A DNA stretch of 33,158 nucleotides from Streptosporangiaceae bacterium (lineage in GTDB: Bacteria; Actinomycetota; Actinomycetes; Streptosporangiales; Streptosporangiaceae): NCBI GenBank assembly GCA_030038015.1, contig JASHPR010000172.1:1-33158 (forward strand). Reading direction: 5' to 3'. Under the pieces are notes generated by a model. It had not been told where the DNA came from and made no database searches. It was given only the letters and a program-made list of their open reading frames with translations. A program made the translations under genes and the position numbers. Below, piece by piece: positions 8,621 through 17,105 of the stretch (positions are counted from its first letter, which is position 1; every line of letters begins with the position of its first letter).

Positions 8621-10489
8621 ATGCCCACGCCGACCGCCCGCGTTGCCACCCGCGACGACCTGCGCAACGTCGCCATCGTCGCGCACGTCGACCATGGCAA
8701 GACCACGCTCGTGGACGCGATGCTGTGGCAGTCAGGGGCGTTCCGCGCGGGCGCCCAGGTGGCCGAGCGCGTCCTCGACTCCGGTGACCTGGAGCGGGAG
8801 AAGGGCATCACGATCCTGGCCAAGAACACCGCGGTGCGCCATGGCGGGCTGACCATCAACATCGTGGACACGCCGGGCCACGCCGATTTCGGCGGCGAGG
8901 TCGAGCGCGGGCTTTCCATGGTCGACGGGGTGCTGCTGCTCGTCGACGCGAGCGAGGGCCCGCTGCCGCAGACCAGGTTCGTGCTGCGCAAGACGCTCGC
9001 GGCCCGGCTGCCGGTGATCCTCGTGATCAACAAGGTGGACCGGCCGGACGCGCGGATCGCCGAGGTCGTGGACGCGTGCTACGAGCTGTTCCTCGACCTG
9101 GACGCCACCGAGGACCAGATCGAGTTCCCCATCGTGTACGCGTCGGCGCGGGCCGGGCGGGCCTCGCTGCAGCGGCCCGAGGACGGCACGCTGCCCGACT
9201 CGCCGGACCTCGAGCCGCTGTTCGCGGTGCTGCGGGACGCCGTGCCCGCGCCCCGCTACGACCCGGAGGAGCCGCTGCGGGCGCACGTGACCAACCTGGA
9301 CGCCTCGTCCTACCTGGGCCGGATCGCCCTCTGCCGGGTGCACAGCGGCCAGATCACCCGGGGCCAGCAGGTGGCGTGGTGCCGCAGGGACGGATCCATC
9401 GAGCGGGTCAGGATATCCGAGCTGTTCCGCACCGAGGCGCTGGAACGGGTCCCGGCCGCGTCCGCGTCGGCCGGCGACATCATCGCGGTGGCGGGCATCG
9501 ACGACATCATGATCGGCGAGACCCTCGCGGATGTGGACGACCCGCGGCCGCTGCCGCTGATCACCGTGGATGAGCCGGCGATCTCGATGACGATCGGCGT
9601 GAACACCTCGCCGCTGGTCGGCATCCAGAAGGGCAGCAAGGTCACCGCGCGGATGGTCGCCGGCCGGCTGGACAGGGAACTGGTCGGCAACGTGTCGATC
9701 GTGGTGCTGCCCACCGAGCGGCCGGACACCTGGGAGGTGCAGGGCCGCGGCGAGCTTGCCCTCGCCGTGCTGGTCGAGACCATGCGGCGGGAAGGATACG
9801 AGCTGACCGTGGGGCGCCCGACGGTGGTGGTCCGCGAGGTGAACGGGGCCAGGCACGAGCCGGTGGAGCGGCTGACCGTGGACGTGCCCGAGGAGTACCT
9901 CGGCGCGGTGACCGCGCTGCTCGCCCAGCGCAAGGGGCGGATGGAGAACATGACCAACCACGGGACCGGCTGGATCCGGCTGGACTTCGTGGTGCCCGCG
10001 CGAGGGCTGATCGGGTTCCGCACCCAGTTCCTGACCGACACCAGGGGGACCGGCATCGCCCACCACGTCTTCGAGGGGTACGAGCCGTGGTCGGGGCCGA
10101 TGCGGATGCGGCCCACCGGGTCGCTGGTGGCCGACCGGTCAGGCCCGGCCACGGCCTACGCGATGTTCTCGCTGCAGGAGCGGGGGACGCTGTTCGTGGA
10201 GCCGGGCACCGAGGTGTACGAGGGCATGATCGTGGGCGAGAACTCCCGCTCCGACGACATGGACGTGAACATCACCAAGGAGCGGAAGCTGACCAACGTG
10301 CGCCAGTCGTCGGGAGAGGAACTGGAGCGGCTGATCCCGCCGCGGCTGCTGTCGCTGGAGCAGGCGCTGGAGTTCTGCGCGGACGACGAGTGCGCCGAGG
10401 TGACGCCGTCCGCGGTCCGGCTGCGCAAGACCGTGCTCGACGCCAAGGAGCGCGCCCGCATCCGGGCCCGCCGCTCCCGCAGCGAGTGA
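8621..10489 (+). CDS. typA: Translational GTPase TypA/BipA
   Basis: Ribosome-associated GTPase of the EF-G family that helps 50S assembly and stress adaptation. The 622 residues hold the G domain with P-loop AHVDHGKTT (21-29), switch [10 protein letters not shown] and NKVD. A beta-barrel domain II follows, then EF-G-like domains III and V ([19 protein letters not shown]) and the BipA-specific C-terminal domain ([23 protein letters not shown] in part, then [17 protein letters not shown]). Length is typical (about 610-640). ATG 8621 is preceded by CGGAG at 8607-8611. The stop codon lies in the first copy of a 26-bp tandem duplication. It is convergent with uppP. Confidence 0.97.
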   Translation: MPTPTARVATRDDLRNVAIVAHVDHGKTTLVDAMLWQSGAFRAGAQVAERVLDSGDLEREKGITILAKNTAVRHGGLTINIVDTPGHADFGGEVERGLSMVDGVLLLVDASEGPLPQTRFVLRKTLAARLPVILVINKVDRPDARIAEVVDACYELFLDLDATEDQIEFPIVYASARAGRASLQRPEDGTLPDSPDLEPLFAVLRDAVPAPRYDPEEPLRAHVTNLDASSYLGRIALCRVHSGQITRGQQVAWCRRDGSIERVRISELFRTEALERVPAASASAGDIIAVAGIDDIMIGETLADVDDPRPLPLITVDEPAISMTIGVNTSPLVGIQKGSKVTARMVAGRLDRELVGNVSIVVLPTERPDTWEVQGRGELALAVLVETMRREGYELTVGRPTVVVREVNGARHEPVERLTVDVPEEYLGAVTALLAQRKGRMENMTNHGTGWIRLDFVVPARGLIGFRTQFLTDTRGTGIAHHVFEGYEPWSGPMRMRPTGSLVADRSGPATAYAMFSLQERGTLFVEPGTEVYEGMIVGENSRSDDMDVNITKERKLTNVRQSSGEELERLIPPRLLSLEQALEFCADDECAEVTPSAVRLRKTVLDAKERARIRARRSRSE

Positions 10490-10533
10490 GCCGGGCGCGT
10501 TCCCGCGGCGAGTGAGCCAGGCGCGTTCCCGCG
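10482..10533. repeat. 26-bp tandem duplication covering the typA stop codon
   Basis: Two adjacent 26-bp units, 10482-10507 and 10508-10533, differ at a single base (G in the first, A in the second, 12th position). Each begins GCGAGTGAGCC and ends GCGCGTTCCCGCG. The first contains the last codons and the TGA of typA; the second repeats the Glu codon and TGA as non-coding sequence. The near-identity indicates a recent slippage event. Confidence 0.9.
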
Positions 10534-10567
10534 GGCTCCGCGTCCCGTGGCCGCCACGCTGGGGGAG

Positions 10568-11605
10568 TTACCGCACCGACAGGTAGATGATGCTGCCGAG
10601 GCCGAAAACGAAGCAGTAGATGGCGAACGGGGTCAGCGTGCGGGTCTGGAAGTACCGCATCAGGTACCGCACCGCCAGGTAGGCGCCGACGCCGGAGAGG
10701 ATGCTGCCGACCAGGATCTGCCCGCGGATCCCGCTCCCGAGCGGGCCGGTGAGGTCCGGGACCTTGAGCGCCCCGGCGGCGAAGATGACCGGCGTCGAGA
10801 GCAGGAACGAGAAGCGCGCCGCGTCCTGCCGGGACAGGCCGCGGAACATACCGGTCACCATCACCACGCCGTCCCGGCTGATGCCGGCCAGCAGCGCGAG
10901 TATCTGCACCGACCCGATGACCAGCGCCTGCCAGTAACCGACCTTGACAAGCCGCCGGTCGGCCTGGACCGCGCGGGTCGACTCCTGCTGCTTGACGGCC
11001 CGCTGGCCGGAGGCATGCGCCGCGACCGCCGGCATGGCAACCGCCGGCCCGGCCCCGGCCTCGGCCATGACGACCGTGTCCGCCACCGCGGAGCGGACGG
11101 GGACCGGCTCGCTCTCCGCGGCCGCCTCGTCGTCGGCGGCCAGCGACTTCCTGGTCCGGAACCGCTCGCCCGCGTAAAGGATCAGCCCGTTGATGACCAG
11201 GAAGATCGCCGCCCTGATCGGCTTGCCGAACAGCACCCGGAACTCATGCTCGAACGCCAGGCCGACGAGCCCGACGGGAATGGTGGCCAGGATGATCATC
11301 CATGCCAGCTTCTGGTCGACGGTCGCGATCTCCCGGTCCCGGATGGAGGTGAAGAAGCCGCCGATGATCCGGACCCAGTCCCGCCAGAAGTAGATCACCA
11401 TCGCGAGCGCGGTCGCGACGTGCAGCCCGACGATGAACGCCAGGTACGGGGACTCGGGCGCAGCGACGTTCAGGTTGTCGGCCCAGCTGCCCCCGACCAG
11501 CGCCGGGATAAGCACGTTGTGGCCGAGGCTGGACACGGGGAACAGCTCGGTCACGCCCTGGATGAGGCCCACCACCGAGGCCTCAAGATAGGTCATGTGC
11601 GACAT
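10568..11605 (-). CDS. uppP: Undecaprenyl-diphosphate phosphatase with inserted Ala-rich loop
   Basis: Membrane phosphatase that recycles undecaprenyl diphosphate to the monophosphate carrier used for peptidoglycan; its activity is linked to bacitracin tolerance. Conserved elements are QGVTELFPVSSLGH (16-29; catalytic Glu20, Ser25-26, His29) and AGISRDGVVMVTG with Arg244, a variant of the PGxSRSG motif that is usual in actinobacteria. About eight hydrophobic segments are seen. Residues about 150-220 form an Ala/Glu/Val-rich hydrophilic insert between transmembrane segments, so the protein (345 aa) is roughly 70 residues longer than the E. coli type. Start ATG 11605; ATG 11596 is three codons downstream. 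A possible promoter lies at 11654-11681. It converges on typA. Confidence 0.93.
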   Translation of the reverse strand: MSHMTYLEASVVGLIQGVTELFPVSSLGHNVLIPALVGGSWADNLNVAAPESPYLAFIVGLHVATALAMVIYFWRDWVRIIGGFFTSIRDREIATVDQKLAWMIILATIPVGLVGLAFEHEFRVLFGKPIRAAIFLVINGLILYAGERFRTRKSLAADDEAAAESEPVPVRSAVADTVVMAEAGAGPAVAMPAVAAHASGQRAVKQQESTRAVQADRRLVKVGYWQALVIGSVQILALLAGISRDGVVMVTGMFRGLSRQDAARFSFLLSTPVIFAAGALKVPDLTGPLGSGIRGQILVGSILSGVGAYLAVRYLMRYFQTRTLTPFAIYCFVFGLGSIIYLSVR

Positions 11606-11653
11606 GGCAGCCCTTCGCTCCGCAGGCAGGGTGTCGGCCCGCGCCAGCCAAGG

Positions 11654-11681
11654 ATATTAACCCCGAACGCGCGCCGGTCAC
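11654..11681 (-). promoter_or_regulatory. Possible uppP promoter
   Basis: On the minus strand TAATAT (11659-11654) is a good -10 hexamer. GTGACC (11681-11676) lies 16 bases upstream as a weak -35. Transcription would start about 40 bases before the uppP ATG. The -10 stands out in otherwise GC-rich sequence. Confidence 0.35.
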
Positions 11682-11834
11682 CGGCTCGCCCTGTCCCGTC
11701 CACCGCAGGCCGGGCGGGATGTTGCGGGCGCGGGCCGGAGTGACGAGGCGCGGCCGGCCCGGAATGCCGCGCCTGGCGCGGATGGGGCTCGCCGGGCGCC
11801 AGGCGCTCCGTGCGCGCCGGGACGCGGCGGGGCC

Positions 11835-12056
11835 TTGGGCAGAGCGGTCAAGGGGACGACAGGTCCCGACGAGTTCCTGCACTACAGCGGGGGCCGCCTG
11901 GCCGCGGTACCCGAACCGGTGGCCGGGACCGGGCTGACGACGAGCGTCAGCGAAATGGCCCTGGTCCCAGGGACTACCTCGCTCTGGGCGGCCGCCAGCC
12001 TCAGCCCGGGAGCGGCCGGGATCGACGAGGGCGCGATCCTCAGGTACGTCCGCTGA
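11835..12056 (+). pseudogene. Fragment of a secreted propeller-like repeat protein (C-terminal remnant)
   Basis: The frame ending at the TGA 12054-12056 encodes DEFLHYSGGRLAAVPEP, then ALVPGTTSLWAAASLSP and ending GAILRYVR. This wording resembles the last repeat of large secreted actinobacterial proteins built from units such as 'HWNG..W..VPSP' and 'VPGTTSVWAVG'. The similarity begins only around 11865. Upstream the frame is open but has unrelated Arg/Ala-rich sequence with no signal peptide, so the 5' part appears lost. The only local start is a TTG at 11835. It could also be an expressed short protein of about 70 aa, but I consider decay more likely. The 11606-11834 interval holds the uppP promoter and nothing else recognised. 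Confidence 0.5.
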
Positions 12057-12060
12057 CCGG

Positions 12061-12095
12061 GCGTGCGGGCGCGGGGCCGCCCCGCGCCCGCACGC
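12061..12095. terminator. Perfect 16-bp-stem hairpin downstream of sdhB
   Basis: GCGTGCGGGCGCGGGG (12061-12076) pairs perfectly with CCCCGCGCCCGCACGC (12080-12095) around a CCG loop. It lies 37 bases past the sdhB stop on the minus strand and 4 bases past the stop of the remnant on the plus strand, so it can terminate both. There is no T-tract. It is the strongest stem in the window. Confidence 0.8.
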
Positions 12096-12132
12096 TACGC
12101 AGGGCGGAACGGCCAGGTAAAAGCACGCGCCG

Positions 12133-12924
12133 CTAGCCCTTGCCGGGGACGACGGGAGGTGTGTCGCTGGCGCCGCGCGGCCGGCGGGTGATCTTGGAGC
12201 CGAGCCAGACCAGCGGGTCGTACTTGCGGTCCGCCACGCGCTCCTTCATCGGGATCAGGGCGTTGTCGGTGATCTTGATGTTCTCCGGGCAGGCCTCGGT
12301 GCAGCACTTGGTGATGTTGCAGTAGCCGAGGCCGAAGTCGTCCTGGGCGATCTCGCGGCGGTCGGCGGTGTCGGCCGGGTGCATCTCAAGCTCGGCGACC
12401 CGCATCAGGAACCTGGGGCCGGCGAACGCCCGCTCGTTCTCGGGGTGGTCGCGGATCACGTGGCAGACGTTCTGGCACAGGTAGCACTCGATGCACTTGC
12501 GGAACTCCTGCGACCGCTGCACATCCACCTGCTGCATCCGGAACTCGCCCAGCCCGATCGAGGGGTCCGGGGTGAACGAGGGGATCTGCCGTGCCTTCGC
12601 GTAGTTGAACGAGACGTCCGTGACCAAGTCCCTGATCACCGGGAACGTCCGCAGCGGCGTGACCGTGATCGGCTGGCCGGGCTCGAAGGTCGACATCCGG
12701 GTCATGCAGGCCAGGCGCGGCCGCCCGTTGATCTCCATGGAGCAGGAGCCGCACTTGCCTGCCTTGCAGTTCCAGCGAACCGCGAGGTCGCCGGCCTGGG
12801 TGGCCTGCAGCCGGTGCAGAATGTCGAGGAGGACCTCGCCCTCGTTGGCCTCGACCTGGTAGTCGGTCAGCATGCCCTGGCCGGCGTCGCCGCGCCAGAT
12901 CTTGAGCGCTACCTTCTCGCCCAT
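12133..12924 (-). CDS. sdhB: Succinate dehydrogenase iron-sulfur subunit
   Basis: Passes electrons from the flavoprotein to the membrane anchor through three Fe-S clusters. [2Fe-2S] ligands are Cys53, 58, 61 and 73 (CKAGKCGSC). The [4Fe-4S] set is CIECYLCQNVC (Cys144, 147, 150) and the third cluster comes from Cys154, Cys202-Cys208 and CxxACP (Cys212), in the usual interleaved pattern. At 263 aa, with the YCNITKCCTEACP segment, it belongs to the actinobacterial Sdh1-like group (relative of mycobacterial Rv0247c). Its ATG overlaps the sdhA stop by one base (TGATG), implying translational coupling. Last gene of the leftward sdhCAB operon, followed by a strong hairpin. Confidence 0.95.
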   Translation of the reverse strand: MGEKVALKIWRGDAGQGMLTDYQVEANEGEVLLDILHRLQATQAGDLAVRWNCKAGKCGSCSMEINGRPRLACMTRMSTFEPGQPITVTPLRTFPVIRDLVTDVSFNYAKARQIPSFTPDPSIGLGEFRMQQVDVQRSQEFRKCIECYLCQNVCHVIRDHPENERAFAGPRFLMRVAELEMHPADTADRREIAQDDFGLGYCNITKCCTEACPENIKITDNALIPMKERVADRKYDPLVWLGSKITRRPRGASDTPPVVPGKG

Positions 12925-14840
12925 CAGCTCTTCTCCTCGCTGGCCGACGGCTGCGCAGTCGCGGTTTCCGGCGGCAGTTCCGCGCCGGTGTAGTACTTCT
13001 TCAGCTCGGCCCGGTCAAACAGGGCGAGCAGGTCCTCGCGCATCGGGGCCATCAGCTGCCGCCGGATCGCCACCCGGTCGCCGTCCAGCGCGGCGATCAG
13101 GCTGACCTGACGCCATTCCGGGGACATCTCGGGGAAGTCGTCGCGGGTGTGCCCGCCGCGGCTCTCCTGGCGCTCCAGCGCCGCCTGGGCCACGCAGTCC
13201 GCGATCAGCATGATGTTGCGCAGGTCCAGGGCGAGGTGCCAGCCGGGGTTGTACGCGGGGCCGCCCTCGGCGCTGACGTTCGCCGCCCGGGCGCGCAGCT
13301 TCTCCAGCTCGGCGAGCGCCGCCTTGATCTCCTCTTCGTTGCGGATGATGCCGACCAGGTCGCTCATGGTCTGCTGGACCTCGGAGTGCACCGTATACGG
13401 GTTCTCCCCGCCGGCGCGCTGCAGCGGCGCAAGCGCCTCGGCCCTGGCCGCCTCGAGGTCCGCGTCGGTCGCCTTCGGCCGGACGCCGTTCAGCGAGTCC
13501 AGGTACTCCACGGCGCCCGCGCCCGCCCGGCGGCCGAACACCAGCAGGTCGGACAGGGAGTTGCCGCCGAGCCGGTTGGAGCCGTGCATGCCGCCGGACA
13601 CCTCGCCGGCGGCGAACAGGCCGGGGACGATGGACGCCCCGGTGTCCGGGTCGACCTCCACGCCGCCCATCACGTAGTGCTGGGCCGGGCCGACCTCCAT
13701 CGGCTCCTTGGTTATGTCGACGTCGGCCAGCTCCTTGAACTGGTGGTACATGGACGGCAGCCGGCGCAGGATCTCCTCGGCCGACCTGCGGGAGGCGATG
13801 TCGAGGTACACCCCGCCGTGCGGTGACCCGCGGCCGGCCTTGACCTCGGCGTTGTTCGCGCGGGCGACCTCGTCACGGGGCAGCAGCTCTGGCGGGCGCC
13901 GGTTGTGGTCCGGGTCGTCGTACCAGCGGTCGGCCTCCTCCTCCGTCTCCGCGTACTGCGCCCGGAACACGTCCGGCACGTAGTCGAACATGTACCGGCG
14001 GCCCTCGGAGTTGCGCAGCACGCCGCCGTCGCCGCGGACCGACTCGGTGACCAGCAGCCCGCGAACCGAGATCGGCCACACCATGTGGGTGGGGTGGAAC
14101 TGCACGAACTCCATGTTCAGCAGGGTCGCCCCGGCCAGCAGCGCGAGCGCGTGGCCGTCCCCGGTGTACTCCCAGGAGTTGGAGCTGTACTTGAACGTCT
14201 TCCCGATCCCGCCGGTGGCCAGGATCACGGCGGGCGCCTCGAACAGGACGAACCGGCCGGTCTCGCGGATGTAGCCGAACGCGCCCGCGATCCGGTCCCC
14301 GTCCTTGACCAGCTCGGTGATCGTGGTCTCCGCGAAGACCTTGATCATCGCCTCGGGATCGCCGTGGGTGCGGGCGTCCTCCTGCTGCAGCGCCACGACC
14401 CGCTGCTGCAGGGTCCTGATCATCTCCAGGCCCGTCCGGTCGCCCACGTGGGCCAGCCGGGGGTACTGGTGCCCGCCGAAGTTCCGCTGGCTGATCTTGC
14501 CGTCCTTGGTGCGGTCGAACAGCGCGCCCCAGGCCTCGAGCTCATAGACCCGGTCCGGGGCCTCCTTGGCGTGCAGTTCGGCCATCCGCCAGTTGTTCAG
14601 GAACTTGCCCCCGCGCATGGTGTCGCGGAAGTGCACCTGCCAGTTGTCGTTCGGGTTGACGTTGCCCATCGCGGCGGCGCAGCCGCCCTCGGCCATGACC
14701 GTGTGCGCCTTGCCGAACAGCGACTTGGAGATGACCGCGGTCTTCTTGCCCGCCTGCCGGGCCTCGATGGCCGCGCGCAGCCCGGAGCCGCCGGCCCCGA
14801 CCACCACCACGTCGTATCCAAGCCGCTCGATGTCAGTCAT
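12924..14840 (-). CDS. sdhA: Succinate dehydrogenase flavoprotein subunit
   Basis: Oxidises succinate to fumarate in the TCA cycle and feeds menaquinone. The 638-residue product starts with a Rossmann FAD-binding motif VVVVGAGGSGLRAA (11-24). KAHTVMAEGG contains His46, the expected covalent FAD attachment site. The substrate-site segment FVQFHPTHM and the C-terminal MHGSNRLGGNSLSDLLVFG, with the active-site Arg, are intact. Length matches the Sdh1-type subunit (about 640, longer than E. coli SdhA). ATG 14840 lies 13 bases after the sdhC stop. The order anchor-flavoprotein-iron sulfur equals the mycobacterial Rv0249c-Rv0247c operon. Confidence 0.96.
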   Translation of the reverse strand: MTDIERLGYDVVVVGAGGSGLRAAIEARQAGKKTAVISKSLFGKAHTVMAEGGCAAAMGNVNPNDNWQVHFRDTMRGGKFLNNWRMAELHAKEAPDRVYELEAWGALFDRTKDGKISQRNFGGHQYPRLAHVGDRTGLEMIRTLQQRVVALQQEDARTHGDPEAMIKVFAETTITELVKDGDRIAGAFGYIRETGRFVLFEAPAVILATGGIGKTFKYSSNSWEYTGDGHALALLAGATLLNMEFVQFHPTHMVWPISVRGLLVTESVRGDGGVLRNSEGRRYMFDYVPDVFRAQYAETEEEADRWYDDPDHNRRPPELLPRDEVARANNAEVKAGRGSPHGGVYLDIASRRSAEEILRRLPSMYHQFKELADVDITKEPMEVGPAQHYVMGGVEVDPDTGASIVPGLFAAGEVSGGMHGSNRLGGNSLSDLLVFGRRAGAGAVEYLDSLNGVRPKATDADLEAARAEALAPLQRAGGENPYTVHSEVQQTMSDLVGIIRNEEEIKAALAELEKLRARAANVSAEGGPAYNPGWHLALDLRNIMLIADCVAQAALERQESRGGHTRDDFPEMSPEWRQVSLIAALDGDRVAIRRQLMAPMREDLLALFDRAELKKYYTGAELPPETATAQPSASEEKS

Positions 14841-14853
14841 TGCGTCGCCTGCC

Positions 14854-15660
14854 TCAGTTGAAGAACCTCGGGTCGCTGAACACCCCGGCGGAGACGAGCC
14901 AGATATACAGGTCGGTCAGCATCAGAGTGCCGAGCGTGGTCCACGCGAGCTGCATGTGCCGCGCGTTCAGCTTGGAGACCTGGGTCCATATCCAGTATCG
15001 GACCGGGTGCCTGGAGAAGTTCTTCAGCCGTCCGCCCGTGATGTGCCTGCACGAGTGGCACGACAGCGTGTACGCCCACAGCAAGATCACGTTCACCAGC
15101 ATGATCAGCGAGCCCAGGCCGAACCCGAAGTCGCCGTTGGGGCCGCGGAACGCCTGGGTGACGTCGTAGGTGTTCAGCACCGAGATCAGGATCACCAGGA
15201 AGAAGAAGAACCGGTGCAGGTTCTGCATGATGAGCGGGAACCTGGTCTCACCGGTGTACCGGGCGTGCGGCTCGCGCACCGCACAGGCGGCGGGTGCCCG
15301 CCAGAACGACCTGTAGTAGGCCCGCCGGTAGTAGTAGCAGGTCAGCCGGAAGCCGAGCACGAACGGCAGCGACACGAGGGCGTACGGGATGACCGGCGGC
15401 ACCGCGGGCAGCCACCTGCCCAGGCTGGACGAGCCGGGCACGCACTCGCCGCTGATGCACGGCGAGTAAAACGGCGTCAGGTAGTGGTACTTGGGCACCC
15501 AGTACCAGTGGCCGATGAAGACGTGCACGGTCGCATAGGTCACCCAGATCGTGAGCGCCACGGCGGTGACCGCCGGCGCCCGCCACCAGGGGTCCTTGCG
15601 CAGCGTCCGTGCCGAGATCTGCGCCCTTGTCTTGGCCGGCGCCGCCGGTGCCTGCGTCAT
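14854..15660 (-). CDS. sdhC: Succinate dehydrogenase membrane anchor, single-subunit type
   Basis: Cytochrome b-like membrane subunit that docks SdhAB and reduces quinone. The 268-residue product has about five hydrophobic helices, including AVTAVALTIWVTYATVHVFI, FFFFLVILISVLNTY and a C-terminal LMLTDLYIWLVSAG. His residues in helical positions (ATVHVF, NLHRFF, SCHSCRH, NARHMQ) are candidates for haem ligation. Such a long single anchor replaces separate SdhC and SdhD in the actinobacterial Sdh1 type (compare Rv0249c). ATG 15660 is chosen because GGAG lies 6 bases upstream; an in-frame upstream extension to 15708 lacks a ribosome binding site. First gene of the operon. Confidence 0.9.
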   Translation of the reverse strand: MTQAPAAPAKTRAQISARTLRKDPWWRAPAVTAVALTIWVTYATVHVFIGHWYWVPKYHYLTPFYSPCISGECVPGSSSLGRWLPAVPPVIPYALVSLPFVLGFRLTCYYYRRAYYRSFWRAPAACAVREPHARYTGETRFPLIMQNLHRFFFFLVILISVLNTYDVTQAFRGPNGDFGFGLGSLIMLVNVILLWAYTLSCHSCRHITGGRLKNFSRHPVRYWIWTQVSKLNARHMQLAWTTLGTLMLTDLYIWLVSAGVFSDPRFFN

Positions 15661-15855
15661 TGACGTCTCCGCCCTGAGACCTATCGAACCGCTCCGCCCT
15701 GCGCGCACGCCTTGTCCGCCGGGCGCGCGCCCGCGTATGCCGTGAGAACCCTATTCCACTGAATACCACTTCGGTGCCGCGGGGCGGTGCTCCAGGCGTG
15801 TGACCCTCACTACACGCCGAGTGTGGCCGATTTGGCCGGCAAAGCCCAGTGCAGT

Positions 15856-16944
15856 CTAGTGACCGGCCAGGACTCCCCTGGCGAGGCAGAGCTGCCGCAC
15901 CCGGTCAAGCGGCACCGCGTGCCTGACATGACCGCGGAAGCCAGTCATGGTGTGCGCCGCGAGCAGGGAATTAAGAATGGCTTCCTCTGTGGCGTCTATT
16001 GCGGCCAGGAACAGCGGGTCGAGCGCGGAATCCGGCAGCGGCCCGGCGCCGGGCCGGGCGGTGCAGAAGGCCAGCGCGTAGTCGCCGCTGCGGCCGGAGA
16101 AGTCAGAACCCGTGCGGGCCAGGCCGATGAGCGAGCGCCAGGCGACCCTGCCAAGCCGCCGGGAGTCGAGGGGCGCATCGGTGGCCAGCACGATCACGCA
16201 CGAATTGCCCTGCTCGTCGGCTTCTGCGGTGGCTGCCGCGGAGCCGGCCGGCCGGGGCGCGGCCGGCCGGGGCGCGGCCGGCTCCCGCGGCACCGGTACG
16301 CCGAGCACGGTCAGCGTGCCGCCGAAGTTGGCCTGCACCAGCACGCCGATCGTGACCGGGCCGCCGGGAGCGCCGCAGTCCACCAGCCGCGAGGAGGTCC
16401 CGATCCCGGCCTTGAACCCCAGCGCGGAGGTCCCGGTGCCCGCGCCGACGGCTCCCTCGGCGACCGGCCCCGGTGCCGCCCCGCGCAGCGCGGCAAGCAC
16501 GTGCTCCTCGGTGACCGGCCGCCGCCGCATGTCGGAGAGGAACCCGTCGTTGGTCTCCGCCACCACCGGATTCACGGTCGGCAGGTCCTCGTTGCCCGGC
16601 AGCGAGAGCATGTAGCCGACCAGCGCGTCGGCCACCCGGAAGGTGCTCAGCGTGCCGGTCAGCAGGACCGGGGTCTCGATCGCGCCAAGCTCGCTGACCT
16701 GCGTGGTCCCGACGATCTTCCCGTAGCCGTTGCCGACCGCAAGCCCGGCGGCCAGCGCCTGCGAGCCGGTGAGCCGGTCGTGGACGATCGCGGTCACCCC
16801 GGTCCTGATGTCGCTGCCCTCGATGATCGTCGTATGCCCCACCCGCACGCCGGCGACGTCGGTGATCGCGTTGTGGTGGCCCGGCCGAAGCGAGCCCGGC
16901 ACGATCCCGAGGTCCCGCGCCCGGGCCCGGCTGTTCTCGGTCAC
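15856..16944 (-). CDS. P1 family (DmpA-type) peptidase
   Basis: N-terminal-nucleophile hydrolase related to L-aminopeptidase D-Ala-esterase DmpA and beta-aminopeptidase BapA. These are made as a precursor that cuts itself; the new N-terminal Ser is the nucleophile. The precursor here is 362 aa. The start has [15 protein letters not shown] and [29 protein letters not shown] follows. The predicted cleavage site is Asn247-Ser248 in [15 protein letters not shown]; DmpA has Gly-Ser at this point. A Pro/Ala-rich insert (about 221-240), encoded partly by a 15-bp tandem repeat, precedes the cleavage site. No signal peptide is obvious. ATG/GTG 16944 matches the family start. It diverges from mshB and ends 195 bases before sdhC. 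Confidence 0.88.
   Translation of the reverse strand: MTENSRARARDLGIVPGSLRPGHHNAITDVAGVRVGHTTIIEGSDIRTGVTAIVHDRLTGSQALAAGLAVGNGYGKIVGTTQVSELGAIETPVLLTGTLSTFRVADALVGYMLSLPGNEDLPTVNPVVAETNDGFLSDMRRRPVTEEHVLAALRGAAPGPVAEGAVGAGTGTSALGFKAGIGTSSRLVDCGAPGGPVTIGVLVQANFGGTLTVLGVPVPREPAAPRPAAPRPAGSAAATAEADEQGNSCVIVLATDAPLDSRRLGRVAWRSLIGLARTGSDFSGRSGDYALAFCTARPGAGPLPDSALDPLFLAAIDATEEAILNSLLAAHTMTGFRGHVRHAVPLDRVRQLCLARGVLAGH
16246..16282. repeat. 15-bp tandem repeat within the P1 peptidase gene
   Basis: GGCCGGCCGGGGCGC occurs at 16246-16260 and 16261-16275, followed by a 7-base partial copy. On the minus strand it encodes the pentapeptide APRPA twice. It lies in a surface-loop region just before the autoproteolysis site, so copy-number change would be tolerated. 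Confidence 0.85.
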
Positions 16945-17007
16945 TCCCGGATCCTCTCATCTTCCCCTCTTGCCCCGGCCGGGTCATGATCGCGCCCGAT
17001 TTAGCTG

Positions 17008-17038
17008 GTTCTGCCCCGCCGACCGGCCGGAGCAGAAC
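17008..17038. promoter_or_regulatory. Inverted repeat in the mshB divergent promoter region
   Basis: GTTCTGC (17008-17014) and GCAGAAC (17032-17038) form a perfect 7-bp pair around a loop that contains CCGGCCGG. The site lies in the 161-base gap between the divergent P1 peptidase and mshB genes, 68 bases before the mshB start. It could be an operator or a hairpin in a leader; no regulator can be named. Confidence 0.4.
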
Positions 17039-17105
17039 GTCGTGCCCGGCGGGTTCGCGGGCGCGGCGGGCGGCTGCTGGTGAGCCGCTCGGTAGGCTCG
17101 CTGGG

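Noticed and set aside
8732-10066. Long minus-strand frame of about 440 codons opposite typA
   Set aside because: High-GC antisense shadow; composition is His/Arg/Gly-rich with no domain, while typA is fully conserved on the other strand.
10547-11743. Plus-strand frame of about 400 codons opposite uppP
   Set aside because: Antisense shadow of a conserved membrane protein gene; no ordered hydrophobic or domain pattern.
15796-15817. GTGTGA-CCC-TCAC-like palindromic sequence upstream of sdhC, reminiscent of a CRP-type operator
   Set aside because: The two possible symmetries have different centres and the spacing (3 rather than 6 bases) does not fit CRP; probably chance.
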